Source: Stomorhina lunata
Taxonomy: Eukaryota; Arthropoda; Insecta; Diptera; Rhiniidae
Assembly (NCBI GenBank): GCA_933228675.1
Contig: OW121740.1
Span: 8,957,442 to 9,021,441 of the forward strand
Direction of reading: 5' to 3'
DNA: 64,000 nucleotides
The notes below the pieces were generated by a model that had not been told where the DNA came from, searched no databases, and was given only the letters and a program-made list of their open reading frames with translations. Within the stretch, counting starts at the first letter, position 1. Every line of letters begins with the position of its first letter. This document shows, piece after piece, positions 1 through 10,840 of the stretch. A program made the translations under genes and the position numbers.

Positions 1-791
1 GTGTGCAAAATTTTGTCACAATCGGTCACTATTTGACCTAGCTCCCATATAAAAAACTTACGAAAACACAAAAATTCAAAAAGAAAAGGGGATTTATGTC
101 CGTCTGTCCGTCAGATAAAATCGTGATAGCTCCTTAACTACAAGAGCTAGTAAGACTAAATTAAGCACATGGAAGTCTTATGTCAATGCCAGCCAGTGTG
201 CAAAATTTCGTCACAATCGGTCACCATTTGACCATAGCTCCCATATAAAAAACTTATGGAAACACAAAAATACATAAAGAAAAGGTTGTTTATGTCCGTC
301 TGTCCGTCAGATAAAAGCACGATAGCGCCTTAACGAAAAGAGCTAGAGGGACAAAATTTTACAAAAGTATTTTGGATATCTTGAAAAAGATGTGTGTTGA
401 AAATGGACAAAATCGGTTCAAATTTAGTTAGAGCTCCCATATAACCCCGCCCCGGGAAACACATTAATGCTGATAAATTGAATACAATTGTAATAGCTAT
501 GACGATTAAATTTAAAATAGGGAAGTTTTATGCAATTTTTGATCAGTTTATCAAATTTTATAGGAATCAGTCCACATTTGACTTTAGCTTTCATGTGAAA
601 AACACTCACGGAAACCAAAAATTTTAGCAAAGGCCAGTTAAAAGCTATTAAATTAGAAACTATGATAGCTATGGTCACTAAATTTTGCAAGAATAAGCTC
701 TCTATATATACCAGCCAGTGTGTAAAATTTTGTTATAATCGGTCAACATTTGGCTATAATTCTTATATATATAACATCCCCTTTTTATATC
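1..791. mobile_element. INE-1/DINE-1-like element, left part
   Basis: A phrase beginning GTGTGCAAAATTTTGTCACA and running through a GCTCCCATATAAAAAACTTA phrase occurs at 1 and again near 197, and a third diverged copy starts near 715. The stretch therefore has an internal ~196-bp duplication. Runs of GTCC/GTCT at 98-112 and 294-308 match the (GTCY)n tract known from dipteran INE-1/DINE-1/mini-me elements. No coding potential is seen. The same vocabulary occurs in the fuller copy at 52091-52860. I infer that this piece and 2357-2844 are one element split by the transposon at 792-2356. Confidence 0.6.
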
Positions 792-816
792 TAAAGAGTG
801 CTCTAAATAAAATTTG
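792..816 (+). repeat. Left terminal inverted repeat of the Tc1-type element
   Basis: Starts with the TA target dinucleotide then AAGAGTGCTCTAAA. It pairs with 2332-2356 with about three mismatches over 25 bp. Confidence 0.8.
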
Positions 817-954
817 TAGTTGGATTTTCTTAAATAAAAGTCAAACCTTTTAATATAAAAACTCTACAAAATACGCAAATATAATGACATATTATACAAA
901 ATCATTTAGCATTAAAATATTTACTTAGTACTCGGGTTTTGCAAAATTATCAAC

Positions 955-2199
955 TTATTTCGGAAACCCTCCCATTAAAAATTTTACAGTTGCTTCTGAT
1001 ACCTTTTTGGAGCATGTGTTCCACCTGCGCTTAAAATCGGACATGTTCTTGGAAATCTTTCCTGTGTTCTTCAATTCCTTTTTTACCAGAGCCCAATACC
1101 TTTCCACAGGCCGAAGTTCTGGACAATTATGTGGACTTGCCTCTCGTGGTACAAAAATGACATTATTCTTTGAGTACCACTCAAGTGCCTTTTTCCATAA
1201 TGGCATGATGCCAAATCGGGCCAAAAAAATGTAGTCACTCTGTGCTCTCTTAAAAAGGGTAACAACCGTTTTTGTAGGCACTCTTTTATATAAATTTCTG
1301 TGTTTATTGTGCCAGATGCCACAAATCGTTACTTTAATATAGAAAAGCCCTAACTAATTTTTTTCTTACATTACAGGAAATGGAAACAAAACCTAAATAA
1401 AATCTTAAATTTTGAAGATACAGACATTTTTCAAACGCAGTTTTTTACTAAATTCCCTAAAGAATTTAATGCTATAATTATGTTTTTTTTTTTTAATTAA
1501 ACGATTTTCATAAAATTATATCAGATAAAGCTTTAAAAAGCTGTTTGAATAAAAAACTACTTAGGGCCTTTCTATATTAAAGTAACGAAATACTTTACTT
1601 CTTTTGCCACAACTGCAAATAGCTTGCCACACGAGAAACTTCTTAGGAAATTTTGTTTGTTTTTTTGTGCGAAACTCTTGCCGAACATTGCCCCGTTTAT
1701 CAGCAACATAAAAATCTTGACCAGGAAGTTGAGAAAAGTCTGCCAGTACATATGTTTCATCATCCATCACACAAGAGGTGTATTTTTTATAAAATCAGAC
1801 TTTAATTTTTTCGCTCGTTTTTTTGCTTCTAAGTTCTTTATAGCATTGCGATCTGGAACCTTTTGGACTTTGTATGTCTTCAGTTCAGCATAAGTTTTGA
1901 CTCTATGTGCAAAATTCGTAGAACATTTCACCGTACGAGCTGCTTTTCTTAAAGAAGTGTTAGGCGCTCTTCGAAAGAGTCGCTCGACTTCTTTTGCCTT
2001 ACCAATATCTGTAGGACTTTTTTTCCTCCCTGATCCAGGTTTTCTTTCAATGCTCAGGTTTTCCTTATACCGTCTGATGGCATTAGAAACCGTTCGAGGG
2101 TCAACTTTCAAATTTTTAGCTATTTTTTTAAAAGTCCATGACGGATTTTTTTTGAAAAGTTTTAATTATATTTTCACGAACTTTTTTTTCGCAGTCCAT
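955..2199 (-). pseudogene. Tc1/mariner transposase pseudogene
   Basis: Read right to left from an ATG at 2199. A lysine-rich N-terminus is followed, after a frame slip in a poly-A run, by a helix-turn-helix region with PRTVSNAIRRYKENL and a GSGRKK linker (1767-2111). Next comes the first catalytic Asp in MDDETY (about 1770), then FWPDLASCHYGK with the second Asp (about 1215). A further frame slip at an A-run precedes CPELRPVERYW, which carries the third acidic residue (Glu). The D-to-E spacing is about 37 if the slip is ignored. Several frameshifts and a break between 1320 and 1560 make it nonfunctional. The superfamily is secure; the exact family is not. Confidence 0.85.
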
Positions 2200-2331
2200 T
2201 TTGATTGAAGTAACTATTGAAAATTAATAATTTCTAAAATAATAGTATCTGACATATCTATAGAAACTAACTTGATCAAAAAATAAATTATTTCTTGCAC
2301 TATGGACAAATTTTGTCTAAAATAGTAAATG

Positions 2332-2356
2332 CATATTTTTTTTAGAACACTCTTTA
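2332..2356 (-). repeat. Right terminal inverted repeat of the Tc1-type element
   Basis: Reads TTTAGAACACTCTTTA at 2341-2356, the inverse of the left end apart from one base, and finishes with the TA target dinucleotide. Confidence 0.8.
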
Positions 2357-2844
2357 CAATCAAAAAGATTTGGAGGTACATTCATTATATTAAGATTGCA
2401 CCTATGAAATTATATAGGCATCAATCAATGTTCAGCCCAGACTTTATATATGATGAATGCATTAGGAACTCATAACGAAATATATGGACCTGTCGTATTA
2501 CTATTAACGTGTTTAGCCTAACTACATATTAATCACAACGAAAAGTATTTAACAAATTATAAATGTAAAACTATACCTGGTTATGAGACCGAATTTTGAT
2601 CAAAGTAAATACTGGGAAAACCACTAAAATATTTTTGAATGTTGAACTATAAAGCTACGGAAACCTAATTTAGTCCAAAGGTTTAACCAACAATACCAAA
2701 TAGCTTAGCGATTTTTCCTGTTTTGGTGCAGATTTTGAATTAGCTGCACCCTTGTAGATATATGAGATATGTTTCTAAATTTAACACAACTTGATGGTGG
2801 GTATATAAGATTCGGCACAGCCGAATATAACACTCTTACTTGTT
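2357..2844. mobile_element. INE-1-like element, right part with 3' hairpin
   Basis: The right part of the interrupted element ends with GGTGGGTATATAAG, a perfect 7-bp hairpin (ATTCGGC-ACA-GCCGAAT, 2810-2826), then ATAACACTCTTACTTGTT. A 3' hairpin followed by a short pyrimidine-rich tail is the known layout of INE-1/Helentron-associated elements. No ORF is present. That this is the continuation of 1-791 is inferred from the Tc1-type element lying exactly between them. Confidence 0.6.
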
Positions 2845-3644
2845 AATAACCTGAAATTATTACAACTCTGGGTTTTAATGTGTATTTTAAAATTTTCAAC
2901 AAATTTCCTACAAAGTCATTAATTTTATGTTAAAAATTTGTGTAAACTAGGAAAAAAAAATATTGCTTTATTATGTTTTGAAAACTTTATTAAAGTAAAA
3001 ATTCATTGAAACCTAAAACCAGTCAAAAGATAAAAGAAAGTAAAAGTTATTTACCTGTGCCAGAAATTACTTAATAAAGTTTGTTTTTTGTACAAACTAT
3101 ATTAATTTTTTGTACAAACTATATTAATGTTTATGTCTTAACATTTAATTGTTTATGTTTGCTTAATTAAATCAAACAAATTAAGCTGTTAGTTTAGAGA
3201 CTTGACTTGGCTTCAGGGAGATTTTTAATGGAGATTTTTTAATAGTTTCAAAATTTTTTTTTAATTATTTTATCTTAAAATCCAAGTCAAAGAAATTGTG
3301 TAGAAAAACATGTCACAGGAAGGAAGTGGATTTTACACAGTAAAAAAATTACTTACATTAATAACAATTACGCCCCATTGATAGTGTAGACAGACTGTAA
3401 AGGAAATATAAGAAAAACAAAATAATTAAAAATGTCATGTTTGTTGCAAAAAAGTTATTAAAAATTTTATTAATATATAACCATAAATAAATAAATTGTT
3501 AGAGATTCAAAATTTTCCAAAGTATATTAAAATGTTCCCTTCGGCGCTACCGGTGCTGGCACTTTACTGTTGCCCAAGCCATAAAAATCCTACACTATCT
3601 TAACTGTTCTTATATCTTATTATTATATTCTTAAACGAGCAATA

Positions 3645-3648
<4 letters not shown>
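2845..3648. other. AT-rich intergenic stretch
   Basis: No gene seen. A ~23-bp phrase containing TTTTTTGTACAAACTATATT is duplicated in tandem near 3083-3128. A slightly GC-richer patch (GGCGCTACCGGTGCTGGC) lies near 3543, with no recognisable coding content. Confidence 0.5.
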
Positions 3649-3698
<50 letters not shown>

Positions 3699-3704
3699 CA
3701 TATA
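3649..3704. repeat. (TA)n microsatellite before unit 1
   Basis: Nearly pure TA dinucleotides with a few interruptions. It abuts the 5' end of the first long tandem unit. Confidence 0.9.
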
Positions 3705-5076
3705 GAATGGCTATCTCGAAAACGGCTCTAACGATTTTGATAAAATTTGGACAGTGGGTATCTTTTTTGATGTATAGGTCGAAGAAGAAGGGACTTTTAG
3801 AACCTTTGCCTCTAAGAGGGTAAAAACGGGTAAAAAGGGGAAAAAATCGAAAACGCTATATCTCCTTAAGTAATAGGTATAGAAACAAAATTTAAATTAC
3901 GTTTTAAACAGCTATGAAAATAAACGGATAGGTGTTTGGTACTTTTTTGAAACTATGTCCGATAAGGGGTAAAAAAGGGTGAAAATAGTTTTTTTGGTAC
4001 CTTTTTAACCCTCTCTTATATTTTAAACTAAGGAATATAGAAAAAACTTTGAAAAAGAAAAAAAGAAAAGAAATATTGAACACGTATTTGGTACTTTTTT
4101 GATTTTGTGGCCAAAATGTATAAAAAAGGGATAAACTGATAACTTAACATCTACAAAAGTAATATGAATAGGAAAATTATGTTAACTGCTTTCTAATAAA
4201 ATGTACCGAATTCAATTGGTACCAAAGAAGTACCAATTATGCATATGGAACTTTTTGAAATTAGGGGATAAAAAGGGGAAAAAATTAGTAATGTTATAAC
4301 TTTAAAACAAATGAATGTTTGTCTGTATGTATGTTCTTTATAGAATAGTAAACTGTAAGTTTGATCATGTTATGCTCTTTAGCAAAGATGTTGCGGATAA
4401 GCCGGCGGAGGTTTTTAAGTTGGTAAACCGAATTTCCGACAGGTGGCGCCACTGAAAATTACTAAAAATTAGTTAAATCGTAAACTGTACATTTGATCAT
4501 ACTATGATCTTTTGCAAAGTTGTAGCGCATAAGCCGGCGAATGCTTTTTAATTGATATGAATAATTTCCGACAGGTGGCGCTACTGAAAATTACTCAAAG
4601 TCAATTTAATCGTAAGCTGTACATATAATCATGCTATAATCTTTAGCAATGTTGTTGCACATGAGCCGACGAAGGTTTCTTAGTTGGTATGAAGAAATTT
4701 CGACAGGTGGCGCCACTGAAATTTACTTAAAGTCAATTTAATCGTAAACTGTACATTTAATCATACTATAATTTTTAGCAAAGTTATTGCGGATAATCCG
4801 ACGAAGGTTTATTAATTGGAATGACCAAAGTCCAACAGGTGGCGCCACTGAAAATTACTCAAAATGAATTAAATCGTAAAGTGTGCATTTGATCAGACTA
4901 TAATCTTTAGCAAAGTTGTTGCGCATGAGTCGACGGAGGTTTCTGTTGGTATGACCAATTTTCAAAATTATTTAAAATGAGTTAAACTGTAACTGTATAA
5001 AATAAAATATATAAAAACTTTAAAATTTGCCTCAAAGTGCTTATCATAAAGCCCCGAGCAAGGCTCGGTCAACCAG

Positions 5077-5080
<4 letters not shown>
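3705..5080 (+). mobile_element. Helitron/INE-like non-autonomous unit, copy 1
   Basis: Begins GAATGGCTATCTCGAAAACG directly after (TA)n and ends with the hairpin CCGAGC-AAG-GCTCGG, then TCAACCAGGTAC, followed by the next (TA)n. The 3' part (about 4348-4992) is five diverged ~125-bp repeats, each with a GACAGGTGGCGCCACTGAAA-like phrase. Compared with copies 2 and 3 it lacks roughly 90 bp just before the end and is more diverged. No protein is encoded. Internal tandem repeats plus a 3' hairpin resemble non-autonomous rolling-circle elements; that assignment is inference. Confidence 0.55.
4348..4992 (+). repeat. Internal ~125-bp tandem repeats of unit 1
   Basis: Five diverged repeats, each starting near AATCGTAAACTGTACATTTG, passing TTTAGCAAAGTTGTTGCGCA and ending around the GACAGGTGGCGCCACTGAAA phrase. 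The last copy is truncated. Confidence 0.8.

Positions 5081-5134
<54 letters not shown>
5081..5134. repeat. (TA)n microsatellite between units 1 and 2
   Basis: About 27 uninterrupted TA dinucleotides separate the 3' end of unit 1 from the 5' end of unit 2. Confidence 0.9.
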
Positions 5135-5139
<5 letters not shown>

Positions 5140-6602
5140 CCTATCTCGAAAACGGCTCTAACGATTTTGATAAAATTTGGACAGTGGGTATCTTTTTTGA
5201 TGTATAGGTCAAAGAAGACGGGACTTTTGGAACTTTTACCTCTAAGAGGGTAAAACGGGTAAAAAGGGGAAAAAATCGAAAACGCTATATCTCCTAAAGT
5301 AATAGGTATAGAAACAGAATTAAAATTACGTTTTAAACAGCTATGAAAATAAGCGGACAGGTATTTGGTACTTTTTTGAAACTATGTCCGATAGGGGTTA
5401 AAAACGGGTGAAAATAGTTTTTTTGGCACCTTTTTAACCCACTCTTATATTTTAAACTAAAGAATATAGAAAGAAACTTGGTACTGCAATCAATAGATGT
5501 AAAAGAAACATGAAACACGTATTTAGTACTTTTTTGATTTTGGAGCCAAAATGGGTAAAAAAGGGATAAAATGATAACTTAACATCTCCAAAGTAATATG
5601 AATAGGAACATTATACATTATGTTAAATGCGTTTTAAAAAAATGTACCGAATTCAATTGGCACCAAAAAAGTACCAAATATACATATGGAACTTTTAGAA
5701 ATTAGGGAATAAAAAGGGGGAAAAATTAGTATTATTTTAAACAAATGAATGTTTGTCTGTATGTATGTTCTTTATAGAATAGTAAACTGTGAATTTGATT
5801 GTGTTATGCTCTTTAGCGAAGATGTTGCGGATAAGCCGGCGAAGGTTTTAAAGTTGATAAGACTAATTTCCGACAGATGGCACCACTGAAAATTACTAAA
5901 AATTAATTAAATCGTAAACTGTACATTTGATCATGCTATGATCTTTAGCAAAGTTGTAGCGCATGAGCCGACGAAGGCTTTTTAGTTGGTATGAATAATT
6001 TCCGACAGGTGGCGCTACAGAAACTTAATTTTAATCGTAATCTATACATTTAATCATGCTACAATCTTTAGCAAAGTTGTTGCACATGAGCCGACGATGG
6101 TTTCTTAGTTGGTATGAAGAAATTTCGACAGGTGGCGCTACTGAAATTTACTCAAAGTCAATTTAATCGTATGCTGTACATTTAATCATGCTATAATCTT
6201 CAGCAAAGTTGTTACGGATAAGCCGAAGAAGGTTTATAAATTGGAATAAGCAAAGTCCGACAGGTGGCACTACAGAAAACTACTCAAAATGAATTAAATC
6301 GTAAACTGTGCATTTGATCAGACTATAATCTTTAGCAAAGTTGTTGCGCATGAGTCGACAGAGGTTTCTGTTGATATGAATAATTTCCAAAATTATTCAA
6401 AATGAGTTAAACTGTAAACTATGCAAACTATGTGTTGGTCGGACAAAATAAATCAAATAATTCAAAATTAACTGAATATTTCTACAATGTCTTTCCTCTA
6501 AATTTATTTTAGCACTTTATAATATAAAATATATAAAAACTTTAAAATTTTCCTCAAAATGCTTATCATAAAGCTCCGAGCAAGGCTCGGTCTACCAGGT
6601 AC
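5135..6602 (+). mobile_element. Helitron/INE-like non-autonomous unit, copy 2
   Basis: Same termini as copy 1: GAATG(C/G)CTATCTCGAAAACG at the start and CCGAGC-AAG-GCTCGG plus TCTACCAGGTAC at the end. It is almost identical to copy 3; a 61-codon minus-strand frame at 5333-5518 is repeated residue for residue at 6835-7020, showing recent duplication. That frame is not conserved in copy 1, so it is probably not a gene. Internal ~125-bp repeats occupy about 5781-6425. Confidence 0.6.
5781..6425 (+). repeat. Internal ~125-bp tandem repeats of unit 2
   Basis: Five repeats of the same family as in unit 1, in the same order and orientation. The third position here has a small deletion relative to unit 3. 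Confidence 0.8.

Positions 6603-6634
<32 letters not shown>
6603..6634. repeat. (TA)n microsatellite between units 2 and 3
   Basis: A short TA run with one CA interruption, again exactly at the junction between units. Confidence 0.85.
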
Positions 6635-8113
6635 GAATGGCTATCTCGAAAACGGCTCTAACGATTTTGATAAAATTTGGACAGTGGGTATCTTTTTTGA
6701 TGTATAGGTCAAAGAAGAAGGGACTTTTGGAACTTTTACCTCTAAAGGAGGGTAAAACGGGTAAAAAGGGGAAAAAATCGAAAACGCTATATCTCCTAAA
6801 GTAATAGGTATAGAAACAAAATTAAAATTACGTTTTAAACAGCTATGAAAATAAGCGGACAGGTGTTTGGTACTTTTTTGAAACTATGTCCGATAGGGGT
6901 TAAAAACGGGTGAAAATAGTTTTTTTGGCACCTTTTTAACCCACTCTTATATTTTAAACTAAAGAATATAGAAAGAAACTTGGTACTGCAATCAATAGAT
7001 GTAAAAGAAACATGAAACACGTATTTGGTACTTTTTTGATTTTGGAGCCAAAATGGGTAAAAAAGGGATAAAATGATAACTTAACATCTCCAAAGTAATA
7101 TGAATAGGAACATTATACATTATGTTAAATGCGTTTTAAAAAAATGTACCGAATTCAATTGGCACCAAAAAAGTACCAAATATACATATGGAACTTTTAG
7201 AAATTAGGGAATAAAAAGGGGGAAAAATTAGTATTATTTTAAACAAATGAATGTTTGTCTGTATGTATGTTCTTTATAGAATAGTAAACTGCGAATTTGA
7301 TTGTGTTATGCTCTTTAGCGAAGATGTTGCGGATAAGCCGGCGAAGGTTTTAAAGTTGATAAGACTAATTTCCGACAGATGGCACCACTGAAAATTACTA
7401 AAAATTAATTAAATCGTAAACTGTACATTTGATCATGCTATGATCTTTAGCAAAGTTGTAGCGCATGAGCCGACGAAGGCTTTTTAGTTGGTATGAATAA
7501 TTTCCGACAGGTGGCGCTACAGAAACTTACTCAAAGTCAATTTGATCGTAATCTCTACATTTAATCATGCTACAATCTTTAGCAAAGTTGTTGCACATGA
7601 GCCGACGATGGTTTCTTAGTTGGTATGAAGAAATTTCGACAGGTGGCGCTACTGAAATTTACTCAAAGTCGATTTAATCGTATGCTGTACATTTAATCAT
7701 GCTATAATCTTCAGCAAAGTTGTTACGGATAAGCCGAAGAAGGTTTATAAATTGGACTAAGCAAAGTCCGACAGGTGGCACCACAGAAAACTACTCAAAA
7801 TGAATTAAATCGTAAACTGTGCATTTGATCAGACTATAATCTTTAGCAAAGTTGTTGCGCATGAGTCGACAGAGGTTTCTGTTGATATGAATAATTTCCA
7901 AAATTATTCAAAATGAGTTAAACTGTAAACTATGCAAACTATGTGTTGGTCGGACAAAATAAATCAAATAATTCAAAATTAACTGAATATTTCTACAATG
8001 TCTTTCCTCTAAATTTATTTTAGCACTTTATAATATAAAATATATAAAAACTTTAAAATTTTCCTCAAAATGCTTATCATAAAGCTCCGAGCAAGGCTCG
8101 GTCTACCAGGTAC
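6635..8113 (+). mobile_element. Helitron/INE-like non-autonomous unit, copy 3
   Basis: The third head-to-tail copy has the same 5' phrase and the same 3' hairpin and TCTACCAGGTAC end. After it the sequence continues TAAATCTTATATAAG rather than a long TA run. Internal repeats span about 7281-7935. Its near identity to copy 2 suggests amplification of one unit plus its TA tract by unequal exchange or by rolling-circle replication. Confidence 0.6.
7281..7935 (+). repeat. Internal ~125-bp tandem repeats of unit 3
   Basis: Five repeats matching those of unit 2 nearly base for base. Confidence 0.8.
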
Positions 8114-8815
8114 TAAATCTTATATAAGTCATAACCGTTGAAGTAGCTTTAGTAAACTGTAGTAGTAGTTATTACTATAGTAGTAGCTTTAGCCATAACT
8201 ATAGTGGTAGCTGTAGTAAAAGCAGTAGTCGTATCTGTAGTCTTATTATGAATGTAGTCATAGCTTCAATAGTATCTGTAGTCATAGCTCTATTCGAAAC
8301 TATAATAATAGTCAAAACTGTAGTCGTACTTCTAGCTAGTAGTCAAAGACGTTGTGATAGCTGTAGTCGTATCAGCAGTAGGGCTAGTCATAGCTATAGT
8401 CATCACTCTGTTTATAGATCTAGTAGTAACACTAGTCATACTATAGTCATAGCCAAACTATAGTCATAACTTTAGTAATAGTAGCAGTCGTATCTGTAAA
8501 CACAGGACTAGTGATAGGTCTTATCATGAATGTAGTAATAGCTTCAATAGTATCTGCAGTCATAACTATAATAATAGTCAAAACTCTATTCGTAGCTAGA
8601 AGTCAGGACTAGTGATAGGTCTCATCTCATCAGGACTAGTGATAGGTCTCATCATAACACTAGTGATAGCTATTAGGGGTAGAAGTGTCCCTACTCTGAT
8701 CCTGTTTTTTTTTTTTTTTTTGATGAACTCACGATCAATATGGGTCTCGAGCGGTCAATGTTTATTAAGCGATTTTTTTTTTTTTTTTGTGTTTATAGTC
8801 CAATTTCAAATCATC
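8114..8815. repeat. TAG/TAGTCATAGC-rich low-complexity stretch and poly-T
   Basis: Degenerate short-period sequence dominated by TAGTCATAGCT and GTAGTCGTA variants up to about 8690, followed by two long T runs. One phrase, GACTAGTGATAGGTCT, recurs at about 8507, 8609 and 8634. Open frames here are compositional. Confidence 0.6.
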
Positions 8816-9985
8816 GGTCTTTAAAATTTTAACCATAGGCCCTTAATCAAAATTAAGGGTCTTAGTTTAGATAAATTTTTTAAACGTGGGTCCTTATTTT
8901 TGTCAATTTTGTTCAATTGATCGAAAATATAGTTAAAATTTGAAATGGTATTTGAACCCTGGGTCTTTATTTAGTTGAAATTTTTAATCGCATGCCTTTA
9001 TTTGGTAAAAAAAAAGTTTAATAGTGCGTCTTTATTTGGTTAAAATTCTTTATAGTGGGTCTTAATTTCGTTAAAATTTTTGATCGTGGGGGTTTATTTG
9101 GTTAAAATTTTTTATCACGGGTATCTAATTTTTTCAATATTATTCGTGGGTCTTTGTTTGGTCAAAATGTTTAATTGTGGGTTTCTGTTTGGTCAAACTT
9201 TTTAATCATAGGCCTCTAATTTGGTAAAAAAAATGTTATGTAATATCTAATGAAAAATTTGAATCGTGGGTGTTCATTTAGACAAAATTTTCAATCCTCA
9301 TTTAGTTAAAATATTTAATCGTGGGTTTTATTTTTACAAAATTTTTATTCATGGGTCATTTTTTTTGGTAAAAATTTTTAATGTGCTCAAAGTTCTTAAT
9401 TTTTTAAACGTGTTTCTTCATGTGGTCAAAATTTTCAAATGTAGGTCCCCACTTAGTTAAAGTTTTCAATTGTTGGTCTTTATTTTGTTTAAATTTTTAA
9501 TGGTGGGTCAACATTTGGTAAAAATTTTCAAACGTAGGTCCCCAATTTAGTTTACATTTTCAATGGTGGGCCTTCATTTGGTCAAAATTTTCATTCGTAG
9601 GTCGTCATTTAGTTAAAATTTGGAATCGTGGGTTTTCATTTGGTCAAAATTTTCGATCGTGGGTCTTTATTTAGCTAAAATTTTTAATCGTGGCTTCTTT
9701 TAGCTAAGTTTTTAATCGAGGCTTTTTTTAGCTAAATTTTAAATCGTGGGTCTTCATTTACTCAAAATTTTCAAACTTTTATTTAGTCAAAATTTTCAAT
9801 CGTGGGTCTTTATTTGGTAAAAATTTTGTATCGTGGGGCTTTACTTAATCAAAACTTTTAATCGAGGGTCTTTATTTAGTCAAAATTTTCAATCGTGGGT
9901 CTTTATTTGGTAAAAATTTTGTATCGTGGGGCTTTACTTAATCAAAACTTTTAATCGAGGGTCTTTATTTGGTAAAAAATTTCTC
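8816..9985. repeat. ~30-bp degenerate minisatellite (AATCGTGGGTCTTTATTTGG)
   Basis: Roughly 35-40 degenerate copies of a ~30-bp unit: AATCGTGGGTCTTTATTTGG followed by TCAAAATTTT. Near 9780-9980 a block of about 110 bp is duplicated almost exactly, so expansion there is more recent. No gene. Confidence 0.8.
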
Positions 9986-10840
9986 TTAAAATTCAAAATT
10001 GTACAAAAATTTTAAATTATTTATTAAAAATTGTATTTTCACTAAAAAATTTTATTTCTGACCTAAAATTATAATTTTTATTAAAAATTTTCATTTTTCA
10101 TTAAAAATTAAAATTTTCATTAAAAATTAAAATTTTCATTAAAAATTTAAATTTTCAATAAAAATTTAAATTTTCACTAAAAATTAAAATTTTCACTAAA
10201 AATTAAAATTTTCACTAAAAATTTAAATTTTCACTAAAAATTTAAATTTTGGTTAAAAATTTAAATTTTCAATAAAAATTTACTAAAAATCAAAATTTTC
10301 ACGAAAAATTAATATTTTTACGAAAAATTAAAATTTTCATTAAAAATTAAAATTTTCATTAAAAATTAAAATTTTTATTAAAACTTTAAATTTTTATTAA
10401 AACTAAAATTTTTACTAAGAATTAAAATTTTCATTAAAACTTCAAATTTTGAATAAAAATTTAAATTTTCACAAAAAATTAAAAATTTTACTAAAAATTG
10501 AAATTTTCACTAAAAATTTAAATTTATATAAAAAATTTAGATTTTTTTTAAATTTTCACAAAAAATTTAAATTTTCACTAAAAATTAAAATTTTTACTAA
10601 ATATTAAAACTTTCACTAAAAATTAAAATTTTTACTAAATATTAAAATTTTCACTAAAAATTCAAATTTTAACTAAAAATTTAAATTTTCATTAAAAATT
10701 TAAATTTTCATTAAAAATTTAAATTTTCATTAAAAATTTAAATTTTCACTAAAAATTTAAAATATCCACTAAAAATTAAAATTTTCTGTAAAAATCTAAA
10801 TTTTCAAAAAATTGAAATTTTCAAAATTTTACATTTTTAT
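9986..10840. repeat. ~20-bp AT minisatellite (AAAAATTAAAATTTTCACT)
   Basis: About 40 copies of a ~20-bp unit AAAAATT(A/T)AAATTTTCA(C/T)T with point variants. It contains only A, T and a single C per unit. It directly follows the preceding minisatellite. Confidence 0.8.

Larger units (their letters stand above)
792..2356 (-). mobile_element. Tc1/mariner-type DNA transposon, degenerate
   Basis: The 1565-bp element is bounded by inverted repeats. The left end reads TAAAGAGTGCTCTAAA (from 792) and the reverse complement of the right end reads TAAAGAGTGTTCTAAA (from 2356); about 22 of the first 25 positions agree. The outermost TA on each side fits the TA target duplication of the IS630-Tc1-mariner superfamily. 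The interior holds a minus-strand transposase pseudogene. The size is normal for an autonomous Tc1-like element. It sits inside an INE-1-like element, so it is the younger insertion. Confidence 0.85.

Noticed and set aside
5333..7020. Identical 61-codon minus-strand frames in units 2 and 3 as a gene
   Set aside because: They are identical only because the units are recent duplicates; the frame is not kept in unit 1 and has no recognisable feature.
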